A DNA stretch of 64,000 nt from positions 613,630 through 677,629 of the forward strand of contig NZ_CM001775.1 of the NCBI RefSeq assembly GCF_000332235.1, in the 5' to 3' direction. The notes beneath the pieces are model-generated. The model saw only the letters and a program-made list of their open reading frames with translations. It was not told the origin of the DNA and searched no databases. Position numbers and translations under genes: made by a program. Shown piece by piece: positions 56,426 through 64,000 of the stretch (positions are counted from its first letter, which is position 1; each line of letters starts with the position of its first letter). This stretch comes from Geminocystis herdmanii PCC 6308 (GTDB taxonomy: Bacteria; Cyanobacteriota; Cyanobacteriia; Cyanobacteriales; Cyanobacteriaceae).

Positions 56426-56844
56426 ATGATAGAATTTTTAGTAGATACTAATGTTATTATTGAATTTTTAAACCTTTACCAAATCAGTCCGTAATGGAAT
56501 GGTTATCATCTCAAAATATTATTGGAATTAGCGTGATTTCGGTAGAGGAAATATATTATGGATTAAATTATAAAAATGCTCAAAAACAATTAAATTGGTT
56601 TCGTAATTTTCTTGATTATCGATGTCAAATTTTTGTGATTACCCCTCAAATTGCACAAAGATGCGGAGAATTAAGAGCAAAATTGCGTCAACAAGGTATA
56701 ACTAGAACTCAAGCTGATTTATTGATTGCTTCTACTGCTTATGAATATCAACTTTCGATCGTCACTCGTAATACTAAGGATTTTACTAATTGTGACATAA
56801 ATATTTTTAATCCTTTTTTAGAACAAAATCCAGAAATTGAATGA
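56426..56844 (+). pseudogene. VapC-like PIN toxin gene interrupted by a frameshift
   Basis: Frame 1 starts at ATG 56426 and reads MIEFLVDTNVIIEFL, the PIN start with catalytic Asp, then ends at TAA 56492-56494. The -1 frame continues PLPNQSVMEWLSSQNIIGIS and carries the remaining acidic residues (VEEIYYGL, TRTQADLLIASTAYE) to 56844. The frames join at TTTAAAC (56467-56473), phased T-TTA-AAC, exactly the -1 slippery pattern. Either one base was lost from an A run, or the toxin is made by frameshifting. Joined length is about 139 residues, normal for VapC. Confidence 0.82.
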
Positions 56845-56897
56845 GAAAATAATTGGTGAATATAAAATAAAAATTGATTTTGTTGAGTTATTAAGCT

Positions 56898-57119
56898 ATG
56901 AAAACTAATATAAATAGAAAAAATGATCAAGCAATAATTAAAGAGGTTTTTGACATTTTAAAAGATAAGTTAGAAACAGATAAAATAATTCGCTTTTGGA
57001 CAATTTGTAATTTGAATCCTCAAGATTATTGTGATTTAAAAGATCAACTTTTTCAAGATGAAACGGTAGATAGTCTTTATGAAAAAATCAAAAACTATGA
57101 GAAAGAAAATAAATCTTAA
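56898..57119 (+). CDS. hypothetical 73-residue protein
   Basis: A charged, probably helical protein (MKTNINRKNDQAIIKEVFDI, IICNLNPQDYCDL-like centre, ending YEKIKNYEKENKS). I do not recognise a family. A deleted copy lies 1.2 kb upstream at 55721, so this small gene was duplicated with its surroundings. It lies between the PIN and relE modules and could be an antitoxin-type accessory. Confidence 0.6.
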   Translation: MKTNINRKNDQAIIKEVFDILKDKLETDKIIRFWTICNLNPQDYCDLKDQLFQDETVDSLYEKIKNYEKENKS

Positions 57120-57303
57120 TAAAGTTACTTTAATCTATTTCCATATTAGCTTTATCATCATGGAAGGCGGTTGATGATACAGAAAATATGATCATATTTT
57201 ATTGTAGGCTCGATCGAGCAGCGCCACTTTCAGTGATCGAGCAAAAGGAAAGTTCGATCGAATATAATGTTCAGTTAAGATAAAATTTTAATCAGTGTTT
57301 TTT

Positions 57304-57564
57304 ATGAACATATCTCATCAGCAAGAATTTTCTATAGAATATGCGCGTGAAAATTTTAATAAAGTTATTGAAAGCGCACAAAAAGAAGCAGTAACTTTAG
57401 TACGAAATGAGGAAAAATTTTTCTTAATTAATGAGAATATTTTAGAATCTTGGTTAGAAACTTTTGAAATCTTAAAAAACAAAGAAATTTTAGAAGATAT
57501 TAAGATAGCTAGAGAAGAATATAAGAGAGGAGAAACTTTAACAATGGATGATATTTTTAGTTAG
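57304..57564 (+). CDS. Phd/YefM-like antitoxin
   Basis: The product has 86 residues from the ATG at 57304 (a GTG at 57295 is less likely). EFSIEYARENFNKVIESAQK is the Phd/YefM DNA-binding start (arrests as sheet-helix), followed by VTLVRNEEKFFLIN and a C-terminal acidic helix that would bind the toxin. It ends 4 bases before relE, the usual antitoxin-first coupling. Confidence 0.82.
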   Translation: MNISHQQEFSIEYARENFNKVIESAQKEAVTLVRNEEKFFLINENILESWLETFEILKNKEILEDIKIAREEYKRGETLTMDDIFS

Positions 57565-57568
57565 AAAA

Positions 57569-57823
57569 ATGGTTTATCAGATTAGATTTTCTCAAAAAGC
57601 GAGTAAAGATATTACTAAATTATCCCCTCAACAAAAAGAAAAACTAAAAATAATTTTACAAGAAATATTATCTATCAATCCCTATATAGGAAAACCATTA
57701 AAAGGTAATTTAAAAGGTTTATACTCTTATCGTTTAAATATCAAAGATTGAATTTTATATGAAATTATCCCCGATGATGAAACAATCTTAATTATTAGGG
57801 CAAAAAGTCATTATGGAGACTAA
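57569..57823 (+). pseudogene. RelE-type toxin gene with in-frame TGA
   Basis: From ATG 57569 the frame reads MVYQIRFSQKASKDITKL, then GLYSYRLNIKD, and stops at TGA 57749-57751. The same frame continues ILYEIIPDDETILIIRAKSH with YGD and a natural TAA at 57821-57823. RelE proteins normally have Arg at the stop position (KDRIIYEI). One base change (CGA or AGA to TGA) removes the last 24 residues, including the IRAKSHYGD catalytic end, so the toxin is probably inactive. Confidence 0.85.
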
Positions 57824-57871
57824 TTTTTTTATCAAAAAATAATTTATTGCAAAGCAGTTTATAAGGCAATT

Positions 57872-57945
57872 CTATTAATTAATTAAAGTTTGATGAGATT
57901 TTATGGTAGGTTCGATCGAGGAAAGGGGGCAGTTCGATCGAACTC
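57872..57945. repeat. 74-bp imperfect direct repeat, copy B
   Basis: Matches 55934-56007 (AATTAATTAAAGTTTGATGA to GGCAGTTCGATCGAAC) in the same orientation. Confidence 0.75.
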
Positions 57946-58004
57946 TTGAAGTAATATTGAAATTAAATGACAAAATAATTTGTGAACAATAAATTCTAAA
58001 CTTT

Positions 58005-58280
58005 TTAATCTTGGGATTCTACTAATCTACCCGTAACAAATTTATGTAAAATACTAGAAATTAATGTTTGATAAGGTATTCCTTCTTCGATCGCCCTTGT
58101 TTGAATTGCCTCTAAATCAAGAGAAGATAGTCGTAACGTAATTTTTTTATCTTTTGCCAGAGTTGCCTTAGCGTAACTTTGTATTTGTTGAAGACGTGTT
58201 GCATCTCCTACTGATTGCCATTCTTCATTTTCAAAGGAGTCTAATAAGTCTTTTTCCTCTTGGTTTAATTTATTCATCAA
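58005..58280 (-). CDS. CopG/BrnA-type antitoxin
   Basis: The product has 91 residues. The C-terminal half KKITLRLSSLDLEAIQTRAI and PYQTLISSILHKFVTG is a ribbon-helix-helix DNA-binding domain as in CopG-type antitoxins. The N-terminal LDSFENEEWQSV is typical of BrnT/MNT-associated antitoxins. It overlaps the end of the toxin gene by four bases, toxin first, the usual BrnT-BrnA order. Confidence 0.85.
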   Translation of the reverse strand: MMNKLNQEEKDLLDSFENEEWQSVGDATRLQQIQSYAKATLAKDKKITLRLSSLDLEAIQTRAIEEGIPYQTLISSILHKFVTGRLVESQD

Positions 58281-58552
58281 TCTTTACCTAAATATTCTTT
58301 TGTTGCTTTTCGAGAAGGGATAATTGTTTTTAAAAAAATTTCTGTTTCTGTTTCCACATAAGGAATTAGAAAGCAATAATTTTGTATTTTGACAACCATT
58401 AGCCTTTGATTGGGATATTTTTCCTGATTGGGATGGATATAATCATCTAAAATATTACCTCGATCGATATTTGCCAAAACCGCTTCAAATGAGATTCCTC
58501 TCTCTTTTATTAATATCTTATTTTTATCTTGATTCCATTTTATCACTTTCAT
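58277..58552 (-). CDS. BrnT-like ribonuclease toxin
   Basis: The product has 91 residues from the ATG at 58552 (MKVIKWNQDKNKILIKERGI); an upstream ATG at 58588 is less likely. The pattern WNQDKNKILIKERGISFEAV, NQRLMVVKIQNYCFLIPYVE, FLKTIIPSRKATKEYL resembles the BrnT/toxin-DUF4258 family. The frame is intact, unlike the two other toxin genes in this island. It is co-translated with the CopG-type antitoxin. Confidence 0.75.
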   Translation of the reverse strand: MKVIKWNQDKNKILIKERGISFEAVLANIDRGNILDDYIHPNQEKYPNQRLMVVKIQNYCFLIPYVETETEIFLKTIIPSRKATKEYLGKD

Positions 58553-58665
58553 AAGTTTATTGTACATTGATTGTCTGTACAATGACATTTTTTAAGGTGA
58601 AAAACTCGATCGAGCAAGAGGAAGGATCGATCGACTTTTATGAGTTAATTCTATAATATTCTTAT

Positions 58666-58686
58666 GTGGGCATTGCCCACCCTACG
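58666..58686. repeat. palindromic repeat GTGGGCATTGCCCACCCTAC
   Basis: GTGGGCA-T-TGCCCAC with CCTAC on one side, inverted relative to the copy at 47484-47504. It lies 40 bases before the second methyltransferase gene. Confidence 0.75.
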
Positions 58687-58722
58687 TTATATTTTTTATA
58701 TCACACATATTAATTAAGAACA

Positions 58723-59730
58723 TTGGACACAATAGATATAAAAACTAGCATTGATTTATTTGCAGGAATAGGTGGTTTTAGAATTGCCTTAGAAAATAAT
58801 GGTTTTAATTGCATTTATTCCAATGATTATAACAAGTATAGTTGTCAGACATATTCCGCTAATTTTGGAGAAATATATTGCGGTGATTTAAAAGATATTG
58901 TAGCTTCAAATATCCCTAATTTTGATTTATTATGTGGTGGTTTTCCTTGTCAACCATTTTCGATCGCAGGTGTTAGCAAAAAGAAATCTTTAGGAAAAAA
59001 ACACGGATTTGAAGATGAAAAACAAGGTAATTTATTTTTTAAAATTTTAAGAATAATAGACTTTCATCAACCTAAAATTATCTTCTTAGAAAATGTAAAA
59101 AATTTAAAAAGCCATGATAAAGGTAACACTTGGCAAGTAATAAAAAATGAATTGTTAATTAGAAATTATGAGATTTTTTCAGAAATAGTTGATGGTAAAT
59201 ATTACGTTCCTCAACATAGAGAGAGAATATTTATCGTTTGTTTTAATAAAAATATATTTCCTAATATTAATTTTGAATTTCCTAGTTTACCAATAAAAAG
59301 ACTTTATGAATTAAAAGATATTTTGGAAAAAAATGTTGATGATAAATATACATTATCCGATAAATTATGGAATTATTTACAACAACATAAAAAAAATAGT
59401 CAAGCAAAGGGTAACGGTTTTGGTTTTGGAATTATCAATATGGAATCAGAATATACGAGAACATTAAGTGCAAGATATTATAAAGATGGTTCGGAAATAT
59501 TAGTTGAGCAAATTAATAAAAATCCTCGCAGATTAACCCCTCGTGAATGTGCAAAATTGCTGGGTTTTCCCGATGATTTTATTATTCCAGTATCTGATGC
59601 TCAAGCCTACCGACAATTTGGAAATTCGGTTATTGTGCCTGTTGTTGATGCAATTCTTAAACAAATTAAAATTACCGTAGAAAAATATAATTTAGGTCAA
59701 TCCCGACAAAAACAATTATCCTTATTTTAA
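58723..59730 (+). CDS. DNA (cytosine-5) methyltransferase, second
   Basis: The product has 335 residues. Motifs: SIDLFAGIGGFRIALE (I), GGFPCQPFSIAG with catalytic Cys (IV), ENVKNLKSHDKGNT (VI), PQHRERIFIVCF (VIII), LTPRECAKLLGFP and QFGNSVIVPVV (IX-X). Only a TTG is available before motif I, so translation probably starts there without a clear ribosome binding site. It is not close to the enzyme at 54330. The site is unknown. No intact endonuclease adjoins it. Confidence 0.9.
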   Translation: MDTIDIKTSIDLFAGIGGFRIALENNGFNCIYSNDYNKYSCQTYSANFGEIYCGDLKDIVASNIPNFDLLCGGFPCQPFSIAGVSKKKSLGKKHGFEDEKQGNLFFKILRIIDFHQPKIIFLENVKNLKSHDKGNTWQVIKNELLIRNYEIFSEIVDGKYYVPQHRERIFIVCFNKNIFPNINFEFPSLPIKRLYELKDILEKNVDDKYTLSDKLWNYLQQHKKNSQAKGNGFGFGIINMESEYTRTLSARYYKDGSEILVEQINKNPRRLTPRECAKLLGFPDDFIIPVSDAQAYRQFGNSVIVPVVDAILKQIKITVEKYNLGQSRQKQLSLF

Positions 59731-59764
59731 CAAGATAAAAGATGAATATTTTAAATAAAGTGGA

Positions 59765-59866
59765 ATGTTTAAATTTTTTGATGTTGCTTTTATTGGTAAA
59801 CCTTTAAATGCTGAGTTTATCAAAAATTTATCTGATTTACCTCATTTTGTTAATGAAAATCTTTAA
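59765..59866 (+). CDS. 33-residue ORF after the second methyltransferase
   Basis: ATG 59765 to TAA 59866 gives MFKFFDVAFIGKPLNAEFIK and 13 more residues. It may be a remnant of a lost restriction gene or chance. It has no recognisable family and is listed only because the spacer is otherwise empty. Confidence 0.25.
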   Translation: MFKFFDVAFIGKPLNAEFIKNLSDLPHFVNENL

Positions 59867-59876
59867 TAACCACTAA

Positions 59877-61241
59877 TTATTTTTGCCACACGGTTTTAAT
59901 ATTTAAAAATTCGTGCATTCCTTCTATGCTTAATTCTCTACCATAACCTGAAGATTTTGTACCGCCAAAGGGTAAACGAGGATCAGATTTGACTAAACTA
60001 TTAATAAATAATGCACCCACTTCTATATCTCTGACGGCAATTTTGATATTTTCCTCGTTATTTGTCCAAATAGAAGCACCTAACCCGAATATGGTACTAT
60101 TAGCTAGTTCGATCGAACTGTGTAAATCTTTTACTCTAAATAATAGGGCAACAGGTCCAAAAAATTCTTCTGTCATGGCTGGAGAGTTAACGGGAATATC
60201 CGTCAAAATGGTAGGAGGATAAAAGTTTCCTTTCCCTTCCACACTTTTGCCACCAATTAACACTTTTGCCCCCATTTCGACACTTTTGTTAACTTGGTTA
60301 GTAATATCCCTTAAAATGGCAGGGGTTGCCAGAGGTCCTAAATCCGTGTTAGGGTTAAAAGGATCACCCATGACGATTTTTTGATATTTTTCGACTAATA
60401 ACTGTTCAAATTTAGGTGCGATCGAATCTTGTAGAATAAATCTTTTAGCGGCGATACAAGTTTGACCATTATTCAACATTCTAGCAGTAACTGCTACCTC
60501 TACGGCTTCCTCAATATTAGCATCCTCCAACACAATAAAAGGATCACTCCCCCCTAACTCTAACACAGATTTTTTCAATTCCTGTCCTGCGATAGAAGCG
60601 ACACTTTTTCCTGCTAATTCACTACCTGTGAGGGTGACGGCTTTAACTCGACTATCCCTTAACACTCCTTCCACTTGAGGAGACTCGATGAGTAAACTTT
60701 GAAAAACTCCTTCAGGAAAACCAGCGGATAACAACACTGATTCGATGGCTAAAGCGCATTGAGGCACATTAGAAGCGTGTTTGAGTAAGCCCACATTACC
60801 TGCCATTAAAGTAGGGCAAAGAAAGCGAAACACTTGCCAAAAGGGAAAATTCCAAGGCATCACCGCCAAAATAGCGCCTAAAGGTTGATAAGTGACAAAA
60901 CTCTTACTAGCATCAGTTTCAATGTATTTAGGAGTCAAAAATTGTTCGGCATTTTCGGCATAAAAACGACACACTAAGGCACATTTACTAATTTCAGCGA
61001 AGGCTTGTTTAATGGGTTTTCCCATTTCCAAAGTCATTAACTTGGCGTATTCTTCTTGATTTGCCAGTAAAATTTCCCCTGCCTTGAGTAGTCTTTCTCC
61101 TCGAAATTCTAAAGAGGTAAGACGATAATCTTTAAACGCAGACACCGCTAAATCTAGTTTTTCGTTTATTTGCGCAGTGGTTGAAGGAGTAAAGGTTTTG
61201 ATAATTTCTTGATTATAGGGATTAATAGTTTCGATCGTCAT
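59877..61241 (-). CDS. gabD: succinate-semialdehyde dehydrogenase (ALDH family)
   Basis: The product has 454 residues from the ATG at 61241, the length I recall for Slr0370; a TTG at 61274 is unlikely. ALDH motifs: [20 protein letters not shown], the general base in LELGGSDPF, catalytic Cys in [11 protein letters not shown], and EEFFGPV. It oxidises succinic semialdehyde to succinate, closing the 2-oxoglutarate decarboxylase or GABA route of the cyanobacterial TCA cycle. Monocistronic. Confidence 0.88.
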   Translation of the reverse strand: MTIETINPYNQEIIKTFTPSTTAQINEKLDLAVSAFKDYRLTSLEFRGERLLKAGEILLANQEEYAKLMTLEMGKPIKQAFAEISKCALVCRFYAENAEQFLTPKYIETDASKSFVTYQPLGAILAVMPWNFPFWQVFRFLCPTLMAGNVGLLKHASNVPQCALAIESVLLSAGFPEGVFQSLLIESPQVEGVLRDSRVKAVTLTGSELAGKSVASIAGQELKKSVLELGGSDPFIVLEDANIEEAVEVAVTARMLNNGQTCIAAKRFILQDSIAPKFEQLLVEKYQKIVMGDPFNPNTDLGPLATPAILRDITNQVNKSVEMGAKVLIGGKSVEGKGNFYPPTILTDIPVNSPAMTEEFFGPVALLFRVKDLHSSIELANSTIFGLGASIWTNNEENIKIAVRDIEVGALFINSLVKSDPRLPFGGTKSSGYGRELSIEGMHEFLNIKTVWQK

Positions 61242-61420
61242 GGCTTTTTTTGTTTTACTATAGGTTAAGGTCAAATTGAAAATATTTATTTTTTGTCTTG
61301 TTTATTATTGACGTGGATAATTTAAGGATATATTAAAATTAGTAAATTCTTCCCATAGTAAAAAAATAACAAAACTAATTTTGTCTGAAAATTATAAAAC
61401 CTACTTGAGACAAAAACTAG

Positions 61421-61585
61421 ATGAAAAATACAATAATAATTGATACTGGTTTTTTTCTTGCCCTTGCTAACAAAAAAGACAAATTTCATCAATCAGCAAC
61501 AAAGCTATTTCAAAGTTTAATTAATAGAAGAAGAATCAAAACCATTATCTATCATAACCTAACTCTAGGGTCTAACCATGAATAA
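61421..61585 (+). pseudogene. N-terminal fragment of a PIN-domain toxin
   Basis: ATG 61421 opens a frame reading TIIIDTGFFLALANKKDKFH, then QSATKLFQSL, the PIN/VapC start with its first catalytic Asp. After about 40 residues the similarity ends and the frame runs into the 3' end of the DppB-type gene on the opposite strand, stopping at 61585. The rest of the toxin and its antitoxin are missing. Confidence 0.7.
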
Positions 61586-62505
61586 CTTAAATCGGCAATT
61601 AGATTAAATATCACAATCAAAATACCATAAATCATGGCGATCGACATTACTACTGGTGTATCACTACGATAAATAGACTCAATCAATAAAGCGCCAATAC
61701 CGGGGATACGAAAAATTTGCTCTGTAACTAACGCCCCAGTGAAGATACTCGGAATATCTAAAGCGATGAGGGTGACAACTGGAATTAAAGCATTACGCAA
61801 AATATGATTGATAACTACTTGAGACGTGCTTAATCCTTTACTGTAAGCCGTGCGCACATAATCATGACTTAATTCTTCCGTGACGGACGATCGCATAAAC
61901 CGCATTAATACCGCCGTTTGGTATAAACTTAAAACTAGAATGGGCATTATTGACTGTTTTATTTGTAGAAAAAAGCTGTTTAAATCCGTTACTTTTAAAT
62001 TGCTATCGTAAATAAAAGGCAACCATTTTAATTGCACACTAAAAATAATTATTAACAATAATCCCGTGAAAAAAGGCGGAATAGAATAGCCAAAAAGTGC
62101 GATCGAAGTGAAGATATTATCTAGTAAAGAATAACGTTTAATGGCAGAAATTAACCCTATAGGAATAGCAATAATAACACTAATTAAATAGGCTAAACCT
62201 ACAATCATTAAAGTATTAGGAAGACGCTGTAAAATCAACTCTAAAACAGGGCTACGGCTAGTAAAAGAGTAACCTAAATCACCTTTAAAAAAGGCAAAAA
62301 GCCATTTAAAATAACGAATATAAATAGGTTGATCTAAACCTAAAGATTTTCTAATATTTTCCCTAATTTCTGGGGTAATATTAGGATTAGAACCAAACTC
62401 ACTTAAAGGATCACCCGGAGCGAAGGCTAATATAAAAAATATTACCACACTAATGGCTAATAATGTAGGTAAAGAAATTAGAACTCTTTTAATAAAATAA
62501 TTCAT
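61552..62505 (-). CDS. DppB/OppB-type peptide/nickel ABC transporter permease
   Basis: The product has 317 residues with six membrane helices. The start MNYFIKRVLISLPTLLAISV, the periplasmic segment APGDPLSEF and the inner-membrane component loop (EELSHDYVRTAYSKGLS) mark the DppB/OppB family. Its partners (second permease, ATPases, binding protein) are not adjacent, a split usual in cyanobacteria. Substrate unknown. Its 3' end overlaps the PIN fragment. Confidence 0.9.
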   Translation of the reverse strand: MNYFIKRVLISLPTLLAISVVIFFILAFAPGDPLSEFGSNPNITPEIRENIRKSLGLDQPIYIRYFKWLFAFFKGDLGYSFTSRSPVLELILQRLPNTLMIVGLAYLISVIIAIPIGLISAIKRYSLLDNIFTSIALFGYSIPPFFTGLLLIIIFSVQLKWLPFIYDSNLKVTDLNSFFLQIKQSIMPILVLSLYQTAVLMRFMRSSVTEELSHDYVRTAYSKGLSTSQVVINHILRNALIPVVTLIALDIPSIFTGALVTEQIFRIPGIGALLIESIYRSDTPVVMSIAMIYGILIVIFNLIADLSYSWLDPRVRL

Positions 62506-62579
62506 GAAAAATAATTGTGTAACAATTAGAAAGTTAATTAAAAACCTACCGTGTCATGAATGATATTGTTAATTGTTAA

Positions 62580-63383
62580 TTACAATCCAATATACTCTAA
62601 ATAACTGGATAAAATTCGATCGCCCCAAAATATAGTAGAAATTGCACCTAATACTAAATAAGGACCAAAAGGCATGGGTTGCCCTTTTTTGAGGAGTTTA
62701 AGCACGATCGCACCACCTCCTACAATAGTACCCACAAAACAAGCCAAAAACCCTGTTAATAATACTCCTTGCCATCCTAACCATGATCCTATCATTGCCG
62801 TCAACTTAGGATCACCTCCCCCCATAGCAGGTTTACCAAACATTACTGTACCAAGAATACGAATAAAATCAAATAACCAAATACCGATAACCGCACTAAA
62901 AATACTCAAGAAAAGATATTGTAACGCGCCCCTTATGCCTCCCACAGTAAAACCTAACCAAGTTTGCCACCCTAAACCGATAACTAATCCTGATTGAGTG
63001 AGGGAGTTAGGCAATGTCATGGTATCAAAATCAATCATTGCTAAAGCAATCAACCAACTAAGGAGAATTACATAACCCAAACTTAACCATGTAAAACCAT
63101 ATTGATAGAAGACTAACGTAAATAAACTGCCTGTTATGGCTTCAATAAGAGGATAACGAAAAGAAATAGGAGTATGACACCAACGACATTTTCCCTTCAA
63201 CCATAGCCAACCGATGACGGGGATATTTTCTGTTTTGCCGAGGGGATGTAAACATTTTGGACATCGTGAGGGGGGATTAATTAAAGAGATTTTCGCAGGT
63301 AGTCTGTATATTACCACATTTAAAAAACTGCCGATCGAAGCCCCCCACACAAAAATTATTAAGTAGATAAAAAAGTTCGCCAT
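62580..63383 (-). CDS. pilD: type IV prepilin peptidase PilD
   Basis: The product has 267 residues with eight membrane helices. The N-terminal methylase-like domain carries two CxxC pairs (CPKC, CRWC) and the aspartyl protease sites are AMIDFDTMTLPN and GGGDPKLTAMIG (catalytic Asp pair). It cleaves and N-methylates type IV prepilins, including the two encoded at 41738-42818. Monocistronic. Confidence 0.95.
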   Translation of the reverse strand: MANFFIYLIIFVWGASIGSFLNVVIYRLPAKISLINPPSRCPKCLHPLGKTENIPVIGWLWLKGKCRWCHTPISFRYPLIEAITGSLFTLVFYQYGFTWLSLGYVILLSWLIALAMIDFDTMTLPNSLTQSGLVIGLGWQTWLGFTVGGIRGALQYLFLSIFSAVIGIWLFDFIRILGTVMFGKPAMGGGDPKLTAMIGSWLGWQGVLLTGFLACFVGTIVGGGAIVLKLLKKGQPMPFGPYLVLGAISTIFWGDRILSSYLEYIGL

Positions 63384-63652
63384 TTTTACGCAAATATAGA
63401 ATTAATTGTTGATTCGAGATTTCCCTGTCTCATCACACCCCTAACTACTCAGGGCTGTTTTATTTTCAAATTTTTGGTTAAGAGGGAGTAATGAGTAACG
63501 AGTAAGAAGTAATGAGTTTTGATAATTTAATATCATAAATTGATTCTTTTAAGATTTTTTATTATTATTTAAAATCTGTAAGTAAAAAACCCCCTAATCC
63601 CCTAATACCCTAACACCCCAACATTTTTACCAACTTACTTTGAAACCTATGC
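63384..63652. other. intergenic region pilD/CPBP gene
   Basis: The 269 bases contain short tandem repeats (AGTAATGAGTAACGAGTAAG near 63488; CCCCTAATACCCTAACACCC near 63597) and no gene. Confidence 0.55.
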
Positions 63653-64000
63653 CTAACTACTACCTAATAGAAAAAGACTAAGTAATGTGCCACTATTCCA
63701 TAAACTATGCACCATCATTGATGCTAACAAACTTCTCGATCGAGTATAAACGATACCAAGAATAATTCCTAAAGTCGCTAAAGGGATAGTTTCCGCTAAA
63801 CTCAGATGTGCCACAGCAAAAATAACACCACTTACCACGATCGCACCCCATGAAGGGAGATAACGAGTGAGAGAAGGCAGTAAAAAACCTCTAAACATGA
63901 TTTCTTCAAAGATTGGCGCTGCAATAGAAGCGGTGATGAAAAAGATAATTAAGGCAAATTTATCTTGAGATTCTAAGGCAAGAAGTAATAAAGGATTACT
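63653..64000 (-). CDS. CPBP-family intramembrane metalloprotease (N-terminus cut by window edge)
   Basis: The frame is open from the window edge to the stop at 63653-63655, 115 residues. The CPBP/Abi signature is present: IFEEIMFRGFLLPSL with the EExxxR motif, FAVAHLS with the first motif-2 His, and MMVHSLWNSGTLL with the last metal-site His/Asn. The annotated-looking ATG at 63898 is internal (the M of EEIMFRG). These membrane proteins are related to CAAX proteases; in cyanobacteria the role is unknown. Confidence 0.88.
   Translation of the reverse strand, partial: SNPLLLLALESQDKFALIIFFITASIAAPIFEEIMFRGFLLPSLTRYLPSWGAIVVSGVIFAVAHLSLAETIPLATLGIILGIVYTRSRSLLASMMVHSLWNSGTLLSLFLLGSS

Noticed and set aside
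57749-57751. TGA in relE as selenocysteine codon
   Set aside because: No SECIS-like hairpin was evident and the residue expected there is Arg; a nonsense change is simpler.

Overview
The window is a chromosomal segment of a low-GC unicellular cyanobacterium, most like the Cyanobacterium/Geminocystis group. The evidence is a high-light-inducible protein gene, a flv4-sll0218-flv2 operon, lrtA, plmA, a CURT/CAAD thylakoid gene, Tab2, bestrophin and plant-type glycerate kinase genes, very AT-rich spacers and very frequent CGATCG palindromes. The genus is inference from gene content; no rRNA is present.

Layout. 1-3436: start of a threonyl-tRNA synthetase gene, two small membrane proteins (one an Hlip), then cobW and a WD40 gene. 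3437-5956: hicAB bracketed by direct repeats, a secreted DsrE-like gene and a tandem pair of Uma2 genes. 6234-10519: the flv4/flv2 photoprotection operon. 10598-15124: znuB-znuC and divergent znuA, then two metallophosphatase paralogues. Three near-identical 13-bp palindromes (thrS, cobW, znuC/znuA) mark a probable Zur (zinc) regulon. 15136-24305: hisS, tex, rpe, cheB, desC, glcE. 24509-35382: a 1385-residue hybrid histidine kinase, an ABC ATPase, a devC remnant, lrtA, glycerate kinase, a K+ channel gene split by a stop codon, bestrophin and tab2. 35784-40485: mlaE-type permease plus a pilJ/cheW/cheY phototaxis-type cluster. 40626-47353: hpnH, two minor pilin genes, plmA, a CURT gene, tRNA-Val, a truncated transporter and other small genes. 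47512-53705: pheT and carB.

53766-59866 is an accessory island between carB and an aldehyde dehydrogenase gene. It holds a Bsp6I-type restriction-modification pair, a second cytosine-5 methyltransferase and several toxin-antitoxin modules, most with visibly broken toxins. In the vapC-like gene the two frames meet exactly at the heptamer TTTAAAC, in the register needed for -1 frameshifting. 59877-64000: succinate-semialdehyde dehydrogenase, a PIN-toxin fragment, a DppB-type permease, prepilin peptidase and a partial CPBP protease gene.

The window is unusually rich in small repeats: heptanucleotide arrays, six of which touch a stop codon and carry a stop triplet in every unit; a MITE-like family with one complete copy and two partial copies; and several short palindromic families. 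No transposase, CRISPR array or rRNA was seen.
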